A stretch of 64,000 bases of DNA from Selenomonadaceae bacterium (GCA_017554235.1 JAFZIV010000053.1:1-64000); one strand, 5' to 3'; shown: positions 47,132 to 56,959, numbered from the stretch's first letter. The notes: generated by a model from the sequence alone, not told the origin. Program-made: numbers and translations.

Positions 47132-47406
47132 AATATGAAATAAAATTTACAAATCAATTTAAAAAAGATTTAAAATTGGCAGAAAAACAAAATAAAAATC
47201 TTGATAAACTTTATGATGTTATTGAGCAGTTAGCTGACGGAAAAAGTTTAGATGAAAAATATAGAGACCATAGCTTAAATGGAAAATATGCGAATGCTCG
47301 TGAATGTCATATTGAACCTGATTGGTTGTTAATTTATGAAATTTGCGAAAATGTTCTGGTTCTTGTGTTAAACAGAGTAGGAAGCCATTCAGATTTATTT
47401 AAATAG
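47128..47406 (+). CDS. YafQ-family mRNA interferase toxin
   Basis: A 92-aa RelE-superfamily toxin. YafQ-type catalytic residues are visible: YRDHSLNGKYANARECHIEPDWLLIY supplies the two His and the Asp, and GSHSDLF the last His. It cuts mRNA on the ribosome. Forms a module with the preceding RelB-like gene. Confidence 0.9.
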   Translation: MKYEIKFTNQFKKDLKLAEKQNKNLDKLYDVIEQLADGKSLDEKYRDHSLNGKYANARECHIEPDWLLIYEICENVLVLVLNRVGSHSDLFK

Positions 47407-47438
47407 ATTTACCTAAAAAATTTGAGAGGTGAAAAATT

Positions 47439-48386
47439 TTGCCTAGAATTTTTAATCCCGACGGAACTTTTGAAGATGTCGACCACATTAATTTTTATCT
47501 TCTGAATGGATCAGATATTTTTGTAAAGTCGCGCTCAACGCCGCTTTGTCCCGTTCCTCAAATGATTGCAGGAAGTAAACCTACTGATGACGGAAATTTA
47601 ATTTTGTCAGAAGATGAAAAAAATTATTTCATTGAAAAATATCCTAAAGATAAAAAATTTATTCGTCAACTTATGGGTGCGGAAGATTTTATTCATAATA
47701 AAAAAAGATATTGTCTATGGTTGGTTGACGCTACTCCTGATGAAATTAGAAATAACAAATTTATTTATGAGCGCGTTAAAGCAGTTAAAGAATTTCGTTT
47801 AAAAAGCAAAAAAATTCCTACGCAAAAATCTGCTGAAAGTCCGCATCTTTTCCAAGAAATTCGCCAGCCGAATGGAAATTATATTTTAGTGCCAAGTACA
47901 ACTTCACATTTAAGAAAATATATTCCGATTGATTATGTATCGCCTGAAATAATTTGTACAAATGCAAATTTAATGATACCAGACGCAGAAGTTTGGCATT
48001 TTGGAATTTTAACTTCAAAAGTTCATATGGCTTGGACGAAAGCAGTTTGCGGCAGATTGGGAAGCAGTTTGAGATATTCGGCAAAAATAGTGTACAATAA
48101 TTTTGCATGGATGAACATGGAGTTCGGCGATTATGCGGAATTGATTTTGGCGGCAGGAAAAATTTTGAAAGTGAGAAAAAATTATCCCGATGCGTCGCTT
48201 GCTGACTTGTATGACGAAGTGACAATGCCGAAAGATTTACGCGCGGCACATCGTGAAGTTGACAAAATTGTTATGAGGATTTACGGCTATGATGAAAGTT
48301 GGAACGAAGAAGAAATTGTGATAGATTTGTTGAAGCGTTATGAATTTCTGAAAAATTATGTGGACGAGAATAAAAATGAACGATAA
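47439..48386 (+). pseudogene. MmeI-type DNA methyltransferase, C-terminal (target recognition) part only
   Basis: A 315-codon frame from TTG 47439 after GAGGTGA. It matches the region after the N6-adenine methylase core of MmeI-like type IIL enzymes: HINFYLLNGSDIFVKSRSTPLC, FIRQLMGAEDFI, RYCLWLVDATPDE, ERVKAVKEFRLKSKK, LRKYIPIDYVSPEIIC and RLGSSLRYSAKIVYNNF. The nuclease and catalytic methylase domains (more than 500 residues) are missing. It still has a ribosome site and an intact frame, so either a recent 5' truncation or a stand-alone recognition protein. It follows a toxin-antitoxin pair, a common setting for mobile defence genes. Confidence 0.75.
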
Positions 48387-49056
48387 AAAAATTGCATTTA
48401 TAACTTGCGTGAACAGCGATTATTGGTACAGCGAATGTCTTTTGTACCTTAAGCATTTAAAAATTCCTGAAGGAATGAGCGTTGAATATATCGACGTTCG
48501 CGACGCAAAATCAATGGCGGCAGGCTACAACTCGGCTATGAAAAAATCTGACGCTAAATTTAAAATTTATCTTCATCAAGATACTTTAATCGTAAATAAA
48601 AATTTTTTGTATGATTTACTTGAAATTTTTAGCGATAAAAATATTGGCTTGGTTGGAATGATAGGTTGTATGAGTTTGCCAAAAACCGGTGTATGGTGGG
48701 ACGGTTTGAGAAATTATGGAAGAGTTTTACACGCTTGCGAACCGGAAAGTATTGTTGATTCGCATTGCAATGAGCCTGAAGGAAAATTTCAAGAAGTCGA
48801 GGCAGTTGACGGATTTTTAATGGCGACTCAATATGATTTAAATTGGCGCGAGGATTTATTTGACGGCTGGCATTTGTATGATACTTCGCAATGTAAAGAA
48901 ATGCAGCGTGCGGGCTACAAAGTTGTAGTTCCGAATCAAGAAAAAGATTTTTGGTGCATACATTGTCCGAAGGAAAAACCGCTTGAGAGTTCTTATAAAA
49001 AATATCAAAAAATTTTTTTGCGTGAATATGGCGCAGAATTAAATCCAGAGGTCTGA
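48376..49056 (+). CDS. GT2-like glycosyltransferase
   Basis: About 226 aa from ATG 48376, overlapping the methylase remnant by 11 bases; a GTG/ATG further upstream gives a slightly longer form. Rossmann-like start KIAFITCVNSDYWYSECLLYL. The KFKIYLHQDTLIVNKNFL segment gives the metal-binding acidic motif HQD near 70, and EAVDGFLMATQYDLNWRED near 140 resembles the acceptor region of family 2-like enzymes. Followed two bases later by a methyltransferase-like gene, the same pairing as at 9924-12129. Confidence 0.75.
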   Translation: MNDKKIAFITCVNSDYWYSECLLYLKHLKIPEGMSVEYIDVRDAKSMAAGYNSAMKKSDAKFKIYLHQDTLIVNKNFLYDLLEIFSDKNIGLVGMIGCMSLPKTGVWWDGLRNYGRVLHACEPESIVDSHCNEPEGKFQEVEAVDGFLMATQYDLNWREDLFDGWHLYDTSQCKEMQRAGYKVVVPNQEKDFWCIHCPKEKPLESSYKKYQKIFLREYGAELNPEV

Positions 49057-49058
49057 AG

Positions 49059-49883
49059 ATGGAAAAAATTTCTCCAAAATTAATGGACTTTATAGACGCG
49101 GAAGATTATTTTGAAAAAATTTTGGTCGTGGAAAGTTCAGCTTACATAGAAAAATTGCGTGAAAGATTTCCATTAGCAAAAATATTTTTCGTAACGTCTG
49201 ATGAAGATGACGCAGAAAAATTTTCGTCAGTTGCACAAACATTTTTGTTGGAATATCGAGAAGAAAGATTGCCATTTAAAGAAGAATTTTTCGACGCAAT
49301 AATAAGCGATTTAACGTTGGAAGTTGTTATAAATCCGCAGGACATAGCGGCAGGATTTTCAAAATTTATAAAGCAAACAGGATTTTTTTTAACAAGTTTT
49401 AGAAATTTGCGTCATTGGAAAGTTTTAAAAAAAATAATGCACGGACATTACGACGGAATAGTATCGAGACTTTACACGCGAAAAGATTTTGAAAGATTGT
49501 TTTACGCGTCATTTTACAAAGAAGTAAGATTTTTGCCGATAATAAAAAAATCTCCGCCTGAAATGTTAAAAAAATTAATTGAATGTGGCTTTGAAAATTA
49601 TGGAGATGATTTAGAAACAGAATTTTGGTTAGTGAGAGCGGCGCGATCTATGACGGAATTGGCAATGTTAAAGTCAATGTACACGCCTGAAGTCCGCGCA
49701 GAATTTTCAAGAATAATTCACCGAATAGAATATGACATTGAGACGGAAGAAAGTGTAAAAAGATTTTTTGAGATTTACGACGAAGTAGGAATGTTTGAAG
49801 AATATGCGAAAAATTTTATAGAAGAGGTTGTAATTCACAAAGAAAACTTTTACAAAAATTTAAACGCATTTAAAGAGCATTAA
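49059..49883 (+). CDS. Methyltransferase-like protein, second copy
   Basis: A 274-aa paralogue of 11305-12129. The N-terminus has a Rossmann pattern (ILVVESSAYIEKLRERFP, then EFFDAIISDLTLE). The tail FWLVRAARSMTELAMLKSMY to IIHRIEYDIETEES matches its paralogue closely and the length is the same. It lies two bases after a glycosyltransferase. The 3' end overlaps that of the convergent cca gene by 14 bases. Confidence 0.6.
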   Translation: MEKISPKLMDFIDAEDYFEKILVVESSAYIEKLRERFPLAKIFFVTSDEDDAEKFSSVAQTFLLEYREERLPFKEEFFDAIISDLTLEVVINPQDIAAGFSKFIKQTGFFLTSFRNLRHWKVLKKIMHGHYDGIVSRLYTRKDFERLFYASFYKEVRFLPIIKKSPPEMLKKLIECGFENYGDDLETEFWLVRAARSMTELAMLKSMYTPEVRAEFSRIIHRIEYDIETEESVKRFFEIYDEVGMFEEYAKNFIEEVVIHKENFYKNLNAFKEH

Positions 49884-51102
49884 TATTAAGTTCTACAAAC
49901 TTTCTTATACGTACTTGGCGGATATAATTTCCAATTTCAACGCCTTTAAGTTCGGGCGGCGCGTCCTTACCACCGATTTTTAAAAGTTCGGCGATAATTT
50001 TTTCAGAGTTGAAAAGATATAAAGGTAAGCTGTTATGGTCGGCGTTTATAATGTCGCAGAAATCACGCGGCAGAATTTTCGCGTTATGCAACTTAATAAG
50101 CAGGTCAACAATTTTTTCCGGCGCAGTAATAATTGCGGCTCGCATATGTTCCCTTATGACAAAGGCGGCAAGTTTTTTCCAATCGTTAGGCAAATGTATT
50201 CGCTCGTCCATTTCCTGTAAAACTTTAAGCCCTCGCTGTTCGTGCTGATAATGATGCGGCAACATTTCAAGCGGCGTTGTACCTTTTCCTAAATCGTGCG
50301 CCAATGCCGCAAATCTTACTTTAGGACTTTTATTAACGGCGGCAACTTTATCGACAATCTGCATGGTATGTTCGTAAGCGTCGCCTTCAGGATGAAATTC
50401 AACCGGTTGCGTCTTCCCGCGCAGATTATCAATTTCAGGAAAAGTCACGCTTAAAAGTCCGGCACGTTCAAGACTGCGGAAAAATTTTGACGGCTTATTC
50501 GTCTTTAAAGCTTTTTCAAGTTCGCCAAAAATTCTTTCGCCTGCCTCGTCTTTCAGTTCAAAAGCACACAAATTCATAGCGTCAAAAGTTTCATCAACAA
50601 TATCAAAATCAAACTGCGCGGATTGACGGGCGGCGCGTAAAGCTCTAACTGGATCGTCCGTGAAATGTTGCGACACTGCGCGGATTTTTTTATTTTTAAC
50701 GTCGTCATATCCTCCGAAAGGGTCAATCAGTTCACCGCTCAAAATATCTATAGCCATTGCGTTAATCGTCGTGTCGCGTCTAAATAAATCGTCCTCAATC
50801 GTAACAGTAGAGTCAAAATTTACTTTAAAGCCGCGATAACCTCGCCCGACTTTCCTTTCAGTGCGTGCTAAGGCAACTTCACAATGTTTACCGTCAATGT
50901 CAACTGAATAAACAGGAAAACTTTTTCCAAATTTCTGCGCGGCAGGAAAAATTTTTCTTAATTGTTCCTCCGTCATACCTGTCAAGCAATAATCTTTATC
51001 GTGCGGTTTAATTCCACGAATTTTATCACGAACAGCACCGCCGACAAGATAAGCCCTTCCGCCTTCATTAAATATTTTTTCGGCAAATTCTTTTTCAGTC
51101 AC
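49870..51102 (-). CDS. cca: CCA-adding tRNA nucleotidyltransferase with HD domain
   Basis: About 410 aa from GTG 51102 (AAAGGA before it); the frame runs 28 codons further without a site. The class II nucleotidyltransferase head has LVGGAVRDKIRG and metal-binding HDKDYCL near residue 40, then RRDTTINAMAIDI and the DPVRALRAARQSAQF template block. A C-terminal HD domain has ALAHDLGKG. It adds or repairs the CCA end of tRNAs. Confidence 0.93.
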   Translation of the reverse strand: MTEKEFAEKIFNEGGRAYLVGGAVRDKIRGIKPHDKDYCLTGMTEEQLRKIFPAAQKFGKSFPVYSVDIDGKHCEVALARTERKVGRGYRGFKVNFDSTVTIEDDLFRRDTTINAMAIDILSGELIDPFGGYDDVKNKKIRAVSQHFTDDPVRALRAARQSAQFDFDIVDETFDAMNLCAFELKDEAGERIFGELEKALKTNKPSKFFRSLERAGLLSVTFPEIDNLRGKTQPVEFHPEGDAYEHTMQIVDKVAAVNKSPKVRFAALAHDLGKGTTPLEMLPHHYQHEQRGLKVLQEMDERIHLPNDWKKLAAFVIREHMRAAIITAPEKIVDLLIKLHNAKILPRDFCDIINADHNSLPLYLFNSEKIIAELLKIGGKDAPPELKGVEIGNYIRQVRIRKFVELNINAL

Positions 51103-51166
51103 AAAAATTTTCCTTTCTATAGCAATTTTTGACAATGTTAAAAGAGAATTTGCAGTTATAATAATT

Positions 51167-52958
51167 TTAAATCTTGAATTTGGCAATAACTTCCTTCATA
51201 TTCTGTGCTTCCATCGAAAGTAATCTGCTTGCGTCTGCTATTTCATGCATTGTTGCCGTCTGTTGTTCACTTGCCGCAGAAACTGTTTCCGATTCTTTTG
51301 CAACTTCCCGACTTTTAACATTGATATGATCTACTGATTTTGTTATAACTTCCGTGCTACCGACCAAATTCGTTACTATAGCTCCCATGCGTTCCGAACT
51401 CTTTTCAACATCAGTTACCATTATTGCTATCTCTTTGAAAGTTTTACCTGCGCTGTCTACTATGTCAACGCCGCTCTGTGTTTGCTTGACGCTGTCTTGC
51501 ATTGAGTGTACCGCAGCTTGTGCCCTTTCTTGAATTGAGCCTATCAAATTGGAAATTTCTTGCGCTGACCCTTGTGATTGCTCGGCAAGTTTACGAACTT
51601 CATCAGCGACAACCGCAAATCCTCTGCCCTGTTCACCTGTGCGGGCGGCTTCAATGGCGGCGTTGAGTGCAAGTAAATTTGTTTGATCTGCTATTGCCGC
51701 AATGGCATCGACTATCTTTCCGATTCTGTCAGATTCTTCACCGAGTTGCGCGATAACCGTCGAGGCTTCACTGACTGAAGTTTCAATTATCTTCATTTGA
51801 TTAACTGCATTTGAAACGCTCTTTGCGCCCATTTCAGCTTCTTTGTCTGTTGCTTCAATCTTGTCGATTGACTCTGAAAGCGTATCAGAAAAAGTACTCA
51901 TATTGATTTTAAGTTGGTTAGATTGTTTTGAAACACTCTCAACTTCCGAAAATTGTTCAGTCGCGGCATCTGCAACCCTGACAATGGATTCGGCAACTTG
52001 ATTGAGTGCCTTTGATGACTGATTTGCGTTTACCGTCAACTGTTCAGATGATGCCGCTACTTGTTTTGCCGTTTCAGCGACTTTCTTAACCATACCATTG
52101 ACATTCTTGCGAAGATTTAGCACGGCTTGTCCCATAACGCCAATTTCGTCACCGCGCTCAATGTCAATATTACTGCGATTTGTCATTCTGAAATCTCCGC
52201 TTGCCAAAATATCAACCGTTTCCGTCAAAATTCTTATCGGGCGAATCATTCTGCCGGACAACCACATTGACACAATAATTAAAATAAATTCCAACACAAT
52301 CATAACAACAGCCGCAATCATCAATTTATATTGCAATTCTTCTTCTGCACCGGCTTGAACTTCGGCAATTTTATGATCAATGTAGTCAATCCAAACGCCC
52401 GTTCCGACAACCCAACGATAAGGTTCAAAGGCGGCAGTATAATTTCTCTTCGGCAAAGGTTCGGTTTCACCCGGTTTAGCAAACATTAAATCGGTGTACC
52501 CCCCCCCCGATGCCTTTTTCAAGCATTTCTTTTATAAAATATTTTCCGGTCGGGTCAGTTGCATTTATGCGGGATTTACCTTCGGTGTTTTCACGTCCCA
52601 ACAAAACAACGTTCACACCTTCGTAAGTATCAATCCAAAAGTAACCTGCGCCGTTGTCATAGCGAAGATTACGAACTAAATTGGCGGCTTCATTTTTGGC
52701 TTGTTCTTCGGTAAGTTCACCTGCTTGTTGACGCTTGTAAATTTCATCAATAAGGCTTATTGCAGTTTCAGTTTCAACTTTTAACGTGCGCTCCACTTCA
52801 GCAATAAGAGTGTCACGATATTTTTCTACTTCAGCTGCGGAAGTGGCAAGAATACTGTAAAATATCGCGCAAGTACAAAACAGCGTTATCAGCGAAGTAC
52901 CAATCATCATCATTAAAAATTTTGTCCGCATAGATGATTTAGTTTTTAAGCCTTCCAA
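51167..52958 (-). pseudogene. Methyl-accepting chemotaxis protein, frameshifted at a G10 tract
   Basis: Two overlapping frames make one chemoreceptor. The 5' part (52958 to 52476, 160 codons) has a membrane helix near residue 13-35 and a single-Cache sensor with GAGYFWIDTYEGVNVVL. The 3' part (52522 to 51167) continues with [16 protein letters not shown], a second membrane helix, HAMP and the signalling domain hairpin tip [16 protein letters not shown]. The frames meet at ten G residues on the coding strand (52508-52499). Removing one G would give a continuous protein of about 596 aa. It is either phase-variable or a sequencing error. Confidence 0.85.
52499..52508 (-). repeat. Homopolymer G10 tract in the chemoreceptor gene
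   Basis: Ten C residues on the plus strand. The frame is off with 10 and on with 9 (or 12). Long G/C tracts are rare in this AT-rich sequence and are typical contingency loci. Confidence 0.8.
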
Positions 52959-53027
52959 AATTACAACATCTCCTACTTATGATTATTTTTAAAATTTTAA
53001 CTCTTTTCTTGGCACTTGTAAACGCGA

Positions 53028-54911
53028 TTATTTGTCATCAGAAATTTTTATTTGCCCTAACATTGTCGTCAAATTATCGCGGTTAAATCTGTAACTCTTC
53101 GACGAAAAATCTTGACCGGCATCATAATTATTCGACGGCGCATTTAAAATCCCGCAGACCGTATCAAAAATTAAATCGTTCGTAAAATATTCTTCCTTGT
53201 GCAAGTTTAAAGTCTCAACCTGCTCGGGGAAATTTTTTTCATAATTTGGTGAAAGATATACAAACATCGGCACGCGCACCATATCAAAACTAAAAACGTC
53301 GGGATTGTGGGAAATTTGTAAATCCTCGCCGTGATCCGAAAAATAAATCATCGCTTGCAAGTTCAAATTCTGCACGGCGTAATCAAAAATTTTTGACAAA
53401 ATAAAATCCGTGTACAAAATTGTATTTGCATAAGCGGGAGCGGCAAGCATCATTCCCGTACCGTCGGAAGTCGTCCACTTCTTAAACCTGCGCGGGTATC
53501 GACTGTTATAATAAATGTGACTGCCCATAAGGTGTAGCACAACAAAATTATTTTCGTTGGGATTGAGCGTCGTCAAAAATTCTAAAAGCGATTCGTCATA
53601 TTTATGCGAAAAATCATAAGCGTCATCTGTCCACTCGGCAACGTCAGCAGTCTTTGCAACCAAAGTAACTGCGCTGTCATATTCGCCGTAACGCCCTTGA
53701 TTGCTGAACCAAAAAGTTTTATAACCAGATTTTTTTGCAACGTCTACAATCGAAACGCTGTTATAAAATTCTTTGTTATTGTATTGACTTTGCTCCGTCA
53801 AGGCGCGTTGAAGAACTGGTACAGTTTGCGACCATGACGCATAAGCATTTGGGAAGATTATAAATTCTCCGTCGACGCTTGAAAGATTCGGCGTATTATC
53901 AGGCGTCTCCTTAAAATCTTCGTCGATTATAGGAGTTGGAAATAAATTCTTCCCTCGTCCCTCTTCCCTCGTCCCTAACTTACTGCTAAGCCAAATTGTA
54001 TTGTCGAAGGGAAAATTGGGATTGAATGCTTTCATATAGGTTCGGCTCGCAGATTCGCCGATAACTACAATTACCGTTCCCTTAGATTTAGCCGCCAAGG
54101 TTTTTGACGAATCAATTTTCAATGAAGCAACTCTTTCATCATGACCGACGGAATATTTTTCAGTCTCCGCAACATAATCAGTTACAACTTTCCACAATCC
54201 GGCTATAGAAGTTTGCGGCACAAAATAAATCAGCGTTGACATTGCGATTATAAAAGTTATTACTGCCGCGCAGATTTGTAGCTTACTGAAAATTTTTCCG
54301 CGCAGTTCAATTAAGATTTTTTTATGTTCCAGATAAACTTTCTTTAATAAAAATCCTATGGTCAACAAAATTATTATTGCAGGAATGTCGCCGATATTTG
54401 CGCGTATGAAGTCGATACTTTCTCGCCAATTCGTAAGATAAAGTGCCATTAATGACGCGGGCGATAAACAATGCCAAAACATACAATAATAGACTGCTTG
54501 CACGAATGGTATCAGCCAAAATAAAAATGTTGCCGCGCAGATTAACGCCGCTGTAAATTTGACGGGAAAAATTTTTGCAAGTAGACTTTCCAAGCTCGAT
54601 AGAAATAAAAAAATTGCCGTTCCTACAACAAAGTCGTAACATATTAGAGACATAAACCACGCTTGCTGATAAGTCCACGTGTAGACCAAAATAAATGTCA
54701 TACACCACGCCAGCCCCGTCAATAAATTTGCAAAGTGGAGGTGTGAAAAGATTATATCGCCTGTTCCGAATTGTGCCAGCGTTAAAGTTAAAACCATCGG
54801 CACAATTAAAGGAATTATATACGTCGCTCCCATTGTCTGCCCAACGTCGATATAAAAAGCATTCAGCAGGTAAAAATATAAAATTGCATAGAAAAAATAT
54901 TTTTTAATCAA
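53028..54911 (-). CDS. Phosphoethanolamine transferase-like membrane sulfatase-fold protein
   Basis: A 627-aa protein with about five N-terminal membrane helices (residues 5-165, 180-240) and a large extracytoplasmic alkaline-phosphatase-superfamily domain. GTVIVVIGESASRTYM near 270 carries the metal-site Glu, a conserved Thr lies in FDNTIWLS, and MIYFSDHGEDL near 525 gives the distal Asp-His site. The layout matches CptA/EptA-type enzymes that decorate lipid A or core sugars, fitting a diderm envelope. An in-frame heptad array (53951-53981) encodes LGTREEGRGKN just after the nucleophile region. Confidence 0.78.
   Translation of the reverse strand: MIKKYFFYAILYFYLLNAFYIDVGQTMGATYIIPLIVPMVLTLTLAQFGTGDIIFSHLHFANLLTGLAWCMTFILVYTWTYQQAWFMSLICYDFVVGTAIFLFLSSLESLLAKIFPVKFTAALICAATFLFWLIPFVQAVYYCMFWHCLSPASLMALYLTNWRESIDFIRANIGDIPAIIILLTIGFLLKKVYLEHKKILIELRGKIFSKLQICAAVITFIIAMSTLIYFVPQTSIAGLWKVVTDYVAETEKYSVGHDERVASLKIDSSKTLAAKSKGTVIVVIGESASRTYMKAFNPNFPFDNTIWLSSKLGTREEGRGKNLFPTPIIDEDFKETPDNTPNLSSVDGEFIIFPNAYASWSQTVPVLQRALTEQSQYNNKEFYNSVSIVDVAKKSGYKTFWFSNQGRYGEYDSAVTLVAKTADVAEWTDDAYDFSHKYDESLLEFLTTLNPNENNFVVLHLMGSHIYYNSRYPRRFKKWTTSDGTGMMLAAPAYANTILYTDFILSKIFDYAVQNLNLQAMIYFSDHGEDLQISHNPDVFSFDMVRVPMFVYLSPNYEKNFPEQVETLNLHKEEYFTNDLIFDTVCGILNAPSNNYDAGQDFSSKSYRFNRDNLTTMLGQIKISDDK
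53951..53981. repeat. Heptad repeat array inside the phosphoethanolamine transferase-like gene
   Basis: TTCCCTC, GTCCCTC, TTCCCTC, GTCCCTA in tandem. The sequence differs from the AGTGAAT family but the 7-base period is the same. On the coding strand it is translated as a charged Gly/Arg/Glu loop. Confidence 0.7.
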
Positions 54912-55037
54912 TTATAAAGACCTCAACGGAATTATAGATTTATTTTTGAAAATAGTCCATAAAAAATTTTGCAATATATTTTTTTTAGTTTACCAACACG
55001 CTATAGCTATGGGAAGAGAACTATTCAAATTCCGTTC

Positions 55038-55066
55038 TTGATTTTTTATAAGTCAAATTATATAAT
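55038..55066 (+). promoter_or_regulatory. Promoter of the secreted esterase gene
   Basis: TTGATT (55038-55043), 17 bases, TATAAT (55061-55066), leaving a leader of about 190 bases before the GTG start at 55261. A weaker TTGACG-TATGTT pair at 55218-55246 is too close to the ribosome site. Confidence 0.6.
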
Positions 55067-55084
55067 AAGAATATTATGGAAATG

Positions 55085-55147
55085 GTTGTAGTTTCGTCTT
55101 TAAGACATCTGATTTTGTTGAAAAATAATCCATGCTACAACTTTTTT
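55085..55147 (+). terminator. Possible leader hairpin/attenuator before the esterase gene
   Basis: GTTGTAG (55085-55091) can pair with CTACAAC (55135-55141), directly followed by six T residues. The 43-base loop is long, so this is a weak call; it could act as an attenuator within the leader. Confidence 0.35.
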
Positions 55148-55260
55148 GCAGGGCTGAAGTCAACTAACCTAGTGCGGTGTAAAAATCTAACTGCCAGTCA
55201 CATTTTGCATTAGGTTATTGACGACGGGTTAAAGTAATTTTATGTTAGGAGGCGTTTATC

Positions 55261-56802
55261 GTGTTAAGGAAAGTTATCTTTGGAGTGTTGACGTTTATGT
55301 TAGCACTCGGTAGTTTCATTTTGGGAGGAAATGAAACTAAAAAAGCTGAAGCCGCAACTTCAGAATCAACAAATCAAATGGTGAACAGGGCTGTTTCTGA
55401 TTATTTTACAAGTTTTAGATCAGAGATTAGCAAAAATCAAGACGGCAGTTATGCCATTTCTTACAACGGAAAAACGATGCGGTTTTTCATGGAAACAAAA
55501 GGCTCGCCAGATTCAAATGGAAAATATCCGCTTTACATAACTCTTCATGGTGGCGGCGGTACTGCTGCAGAATCTAACGATGAACAATGGCGGCAAATGT
55601 CTTCTTACTACAAAGGCAGTGTTACAAACGGCATATATATTGCTTGCAGAGGTATCACTGATACTTGGGATCTTCATTTTCAGAAAGAGTCCTATTTCCT
55701 TTATGACAAAATTATAAAAACTATGATTGCTAAATACAATGCTGATCCTAATAGAGTTTATTTGCTTGGATTTTCTGCAGGCGGCGACGGTGTATACCAA
55801 ATTTTACCCAGAATGGCAGATAGATTTGCGGCAGGAAATATGTCATCAGGACATCCAAACAGTGTCAGTCTTATAAATCTTGCCAACTGTCCGATAAGTA
55901 TTCAAGTTGGTGTACGCGATTATTACAGCAGGTCTGCATTACGTTGCGTTCGTGCCGCAGAGTTTGAAAAAACTTTGTCTGATTATAATAAAACTTATCA
56001 GTTGCCGTATGAACATAGAGTGCTTATTCATGTTCCTGCCGGTCATAATTACAGGGATAATCAAACTTCCGCAACTGCTTATGTTTTGGCAGACCCGACG
56101 AGTTTTGCCAATAAAGGCGAAGGAATGTTAAATGATTTTGTTGCTGTTTTTGAAAAAACCGAAAATGCAAGTGGTATGGATGACGCCAGAAAAGTAAATC
56201 GTGTTTCGTATCTGCCGCTCGAAGATAACAATTTTAACAACGAAATTAAAAAAGTTGTAACCGACAAATATAAATTGGCTATCAAAGAAGTTAAACCTGA
56301 TGCAATTACATATTTGTCACAATTCAAGCGTAATCCCTTGCCGAATAAAATTATATGGGATCTCGGAACAAGAACAGATGCGCAAGAAAGTTTTTACTGG
56401 TTGCAAGCAGATAATTCTGTAAACAAAGGAATTATCTCGGCGTCGATAGACAAAAACGCCAATACAATATCCTTAAAAACTGACAATGTATCAGGCGATT
56501 TTTCTATTCTTATCAGTCCCTATATGCTTGACGTTTCAAAGCCAATTCAGGTTGTAACGCCCAATGGAAGATATTCAATAACCGTAGAGCCGTCTCAAGC
56601 AATGGTAGAAGAATCCTTGCAAGATAGAGGAGATCCTAATTTGGTTTATGTCGCAAAGCTCAAATATAATGTAGCTAATGGTAATATTGAAGCTGAATAT
56701 TCTTCGATAACATCTCATCAGACCTTATGGGAAAAGCTGGTCGATGTCGTACAAGAAATATTTAAGCAAAAAGGTGCAGATGGTTTTATTCCCCTCATGT
56801 AA
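55261..56802 (+). CDS. Secreted alpha/beta-hydrolase (esterase/depolymerase-like)
   Basis: A 513-aa protein with a signal peptide (KVIFGVLTFMLALGSFILGG, then KKAEAATSES). The catalytic region has the oxyanion motif LHGGGGTAA near residue 97, nucleophile Ser in LLGFSAGGDGVYQ near 168 and a His in HVPAGHNYRD near 261. It resembles PHB-depolymerase/feruloyl-esterase-like lipases. The C-terminal 200 residues look like a beta-rich domain. GTG start after AGGAGG. Codon use favours AGA and ATA more than neighbours, and the region lacks the CCGCGCAG word, so acquisition by transfer is plausible. Confidence 0.72.
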   Translation: MLRKVIFGVLTFMLALGSFILGGNETKKAEAATSESTNQMVNRAVSDYFTSFRSEISKNQDGSYAISYNGKTMRFFMETKGSPDSNGKYPLYITLHGGGGTAAESNDEQWRQMSSYYKGSVTNGIYIACRGITDTWDLHFQKESYFLYDKIIKTMIAKYNADPNRVYLLGFSAGGDGVYQILPRMADRFAAGNMSSGHPNSVSLINLANCPISIQVGVRDYYSRSALRCVRAAEFEKTLSDYNKTYQLPYEHRVLIHVPAGHNYRDNQTSATAYVLADPTSFANKGEGMLNDFVAVFEKTENASGMDDARKVNRVSYLPLEDNNFNNEIKKVVTDKYKLAIKEVKPDAITYLSQFKRNPLPNKIIWDLGTRTDAQESFYWLQADNSVNKGIISASIDKNANTISLKTDNVSGDFSILISPYMLDVSKPIQVVTPNGRYSITVEPSQAMVEESLQDRGDPNLVYVAKLKYNVANGNIEAEYSSITSHQTLWEKLVDVVQEIFKQKGADGFIPLM

Positions 56803-56839
56803 ATTAAAAATTAGGGCATAAGAAATATGGCTTATAATT

Positions 56840-56959
56840 ACTCCGCTAGCGGGCGGCGGTTTTAAAAGCATTTAAGCCCGCTCGACTTTCGGCGAAAAAA
56901 TTTTGATTGGAGGAAGTCGCTTTCTTGATTAAATTCAGGAATTTATCGCGACGGTCTAA
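56840..56959 (+). promoter_or_regulatory. Structured 5' leader A with hairpin between Shine-Dalgarno and AUG
   Basis: AGCGGGC (56848-56854) pairs with GCCCGCT (56876-56882), followed by a small TCGAC-TTTC-GGCGA hairpin. The Shine-Dalgarno GGAGG is at 56909-56913, then GTCGC (56916-56920) pairs with GCGAC (56948-56952), seven bases before the ATG at 56960. The same order of parts occurs at 59803-59918 upstream of rsmE. Confidence 0.6.

Larger units (their letters stand above)
54912..55260. other. Intergenic region upstream of the esterase gene
   Basis: A 349-base AT-rich gap between divergent genes. It holds one good plus-strand promoter (55038-55066) and a possible leader hairpin (55085-55147). 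No additional gene is seen. Confidence 0.6.
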
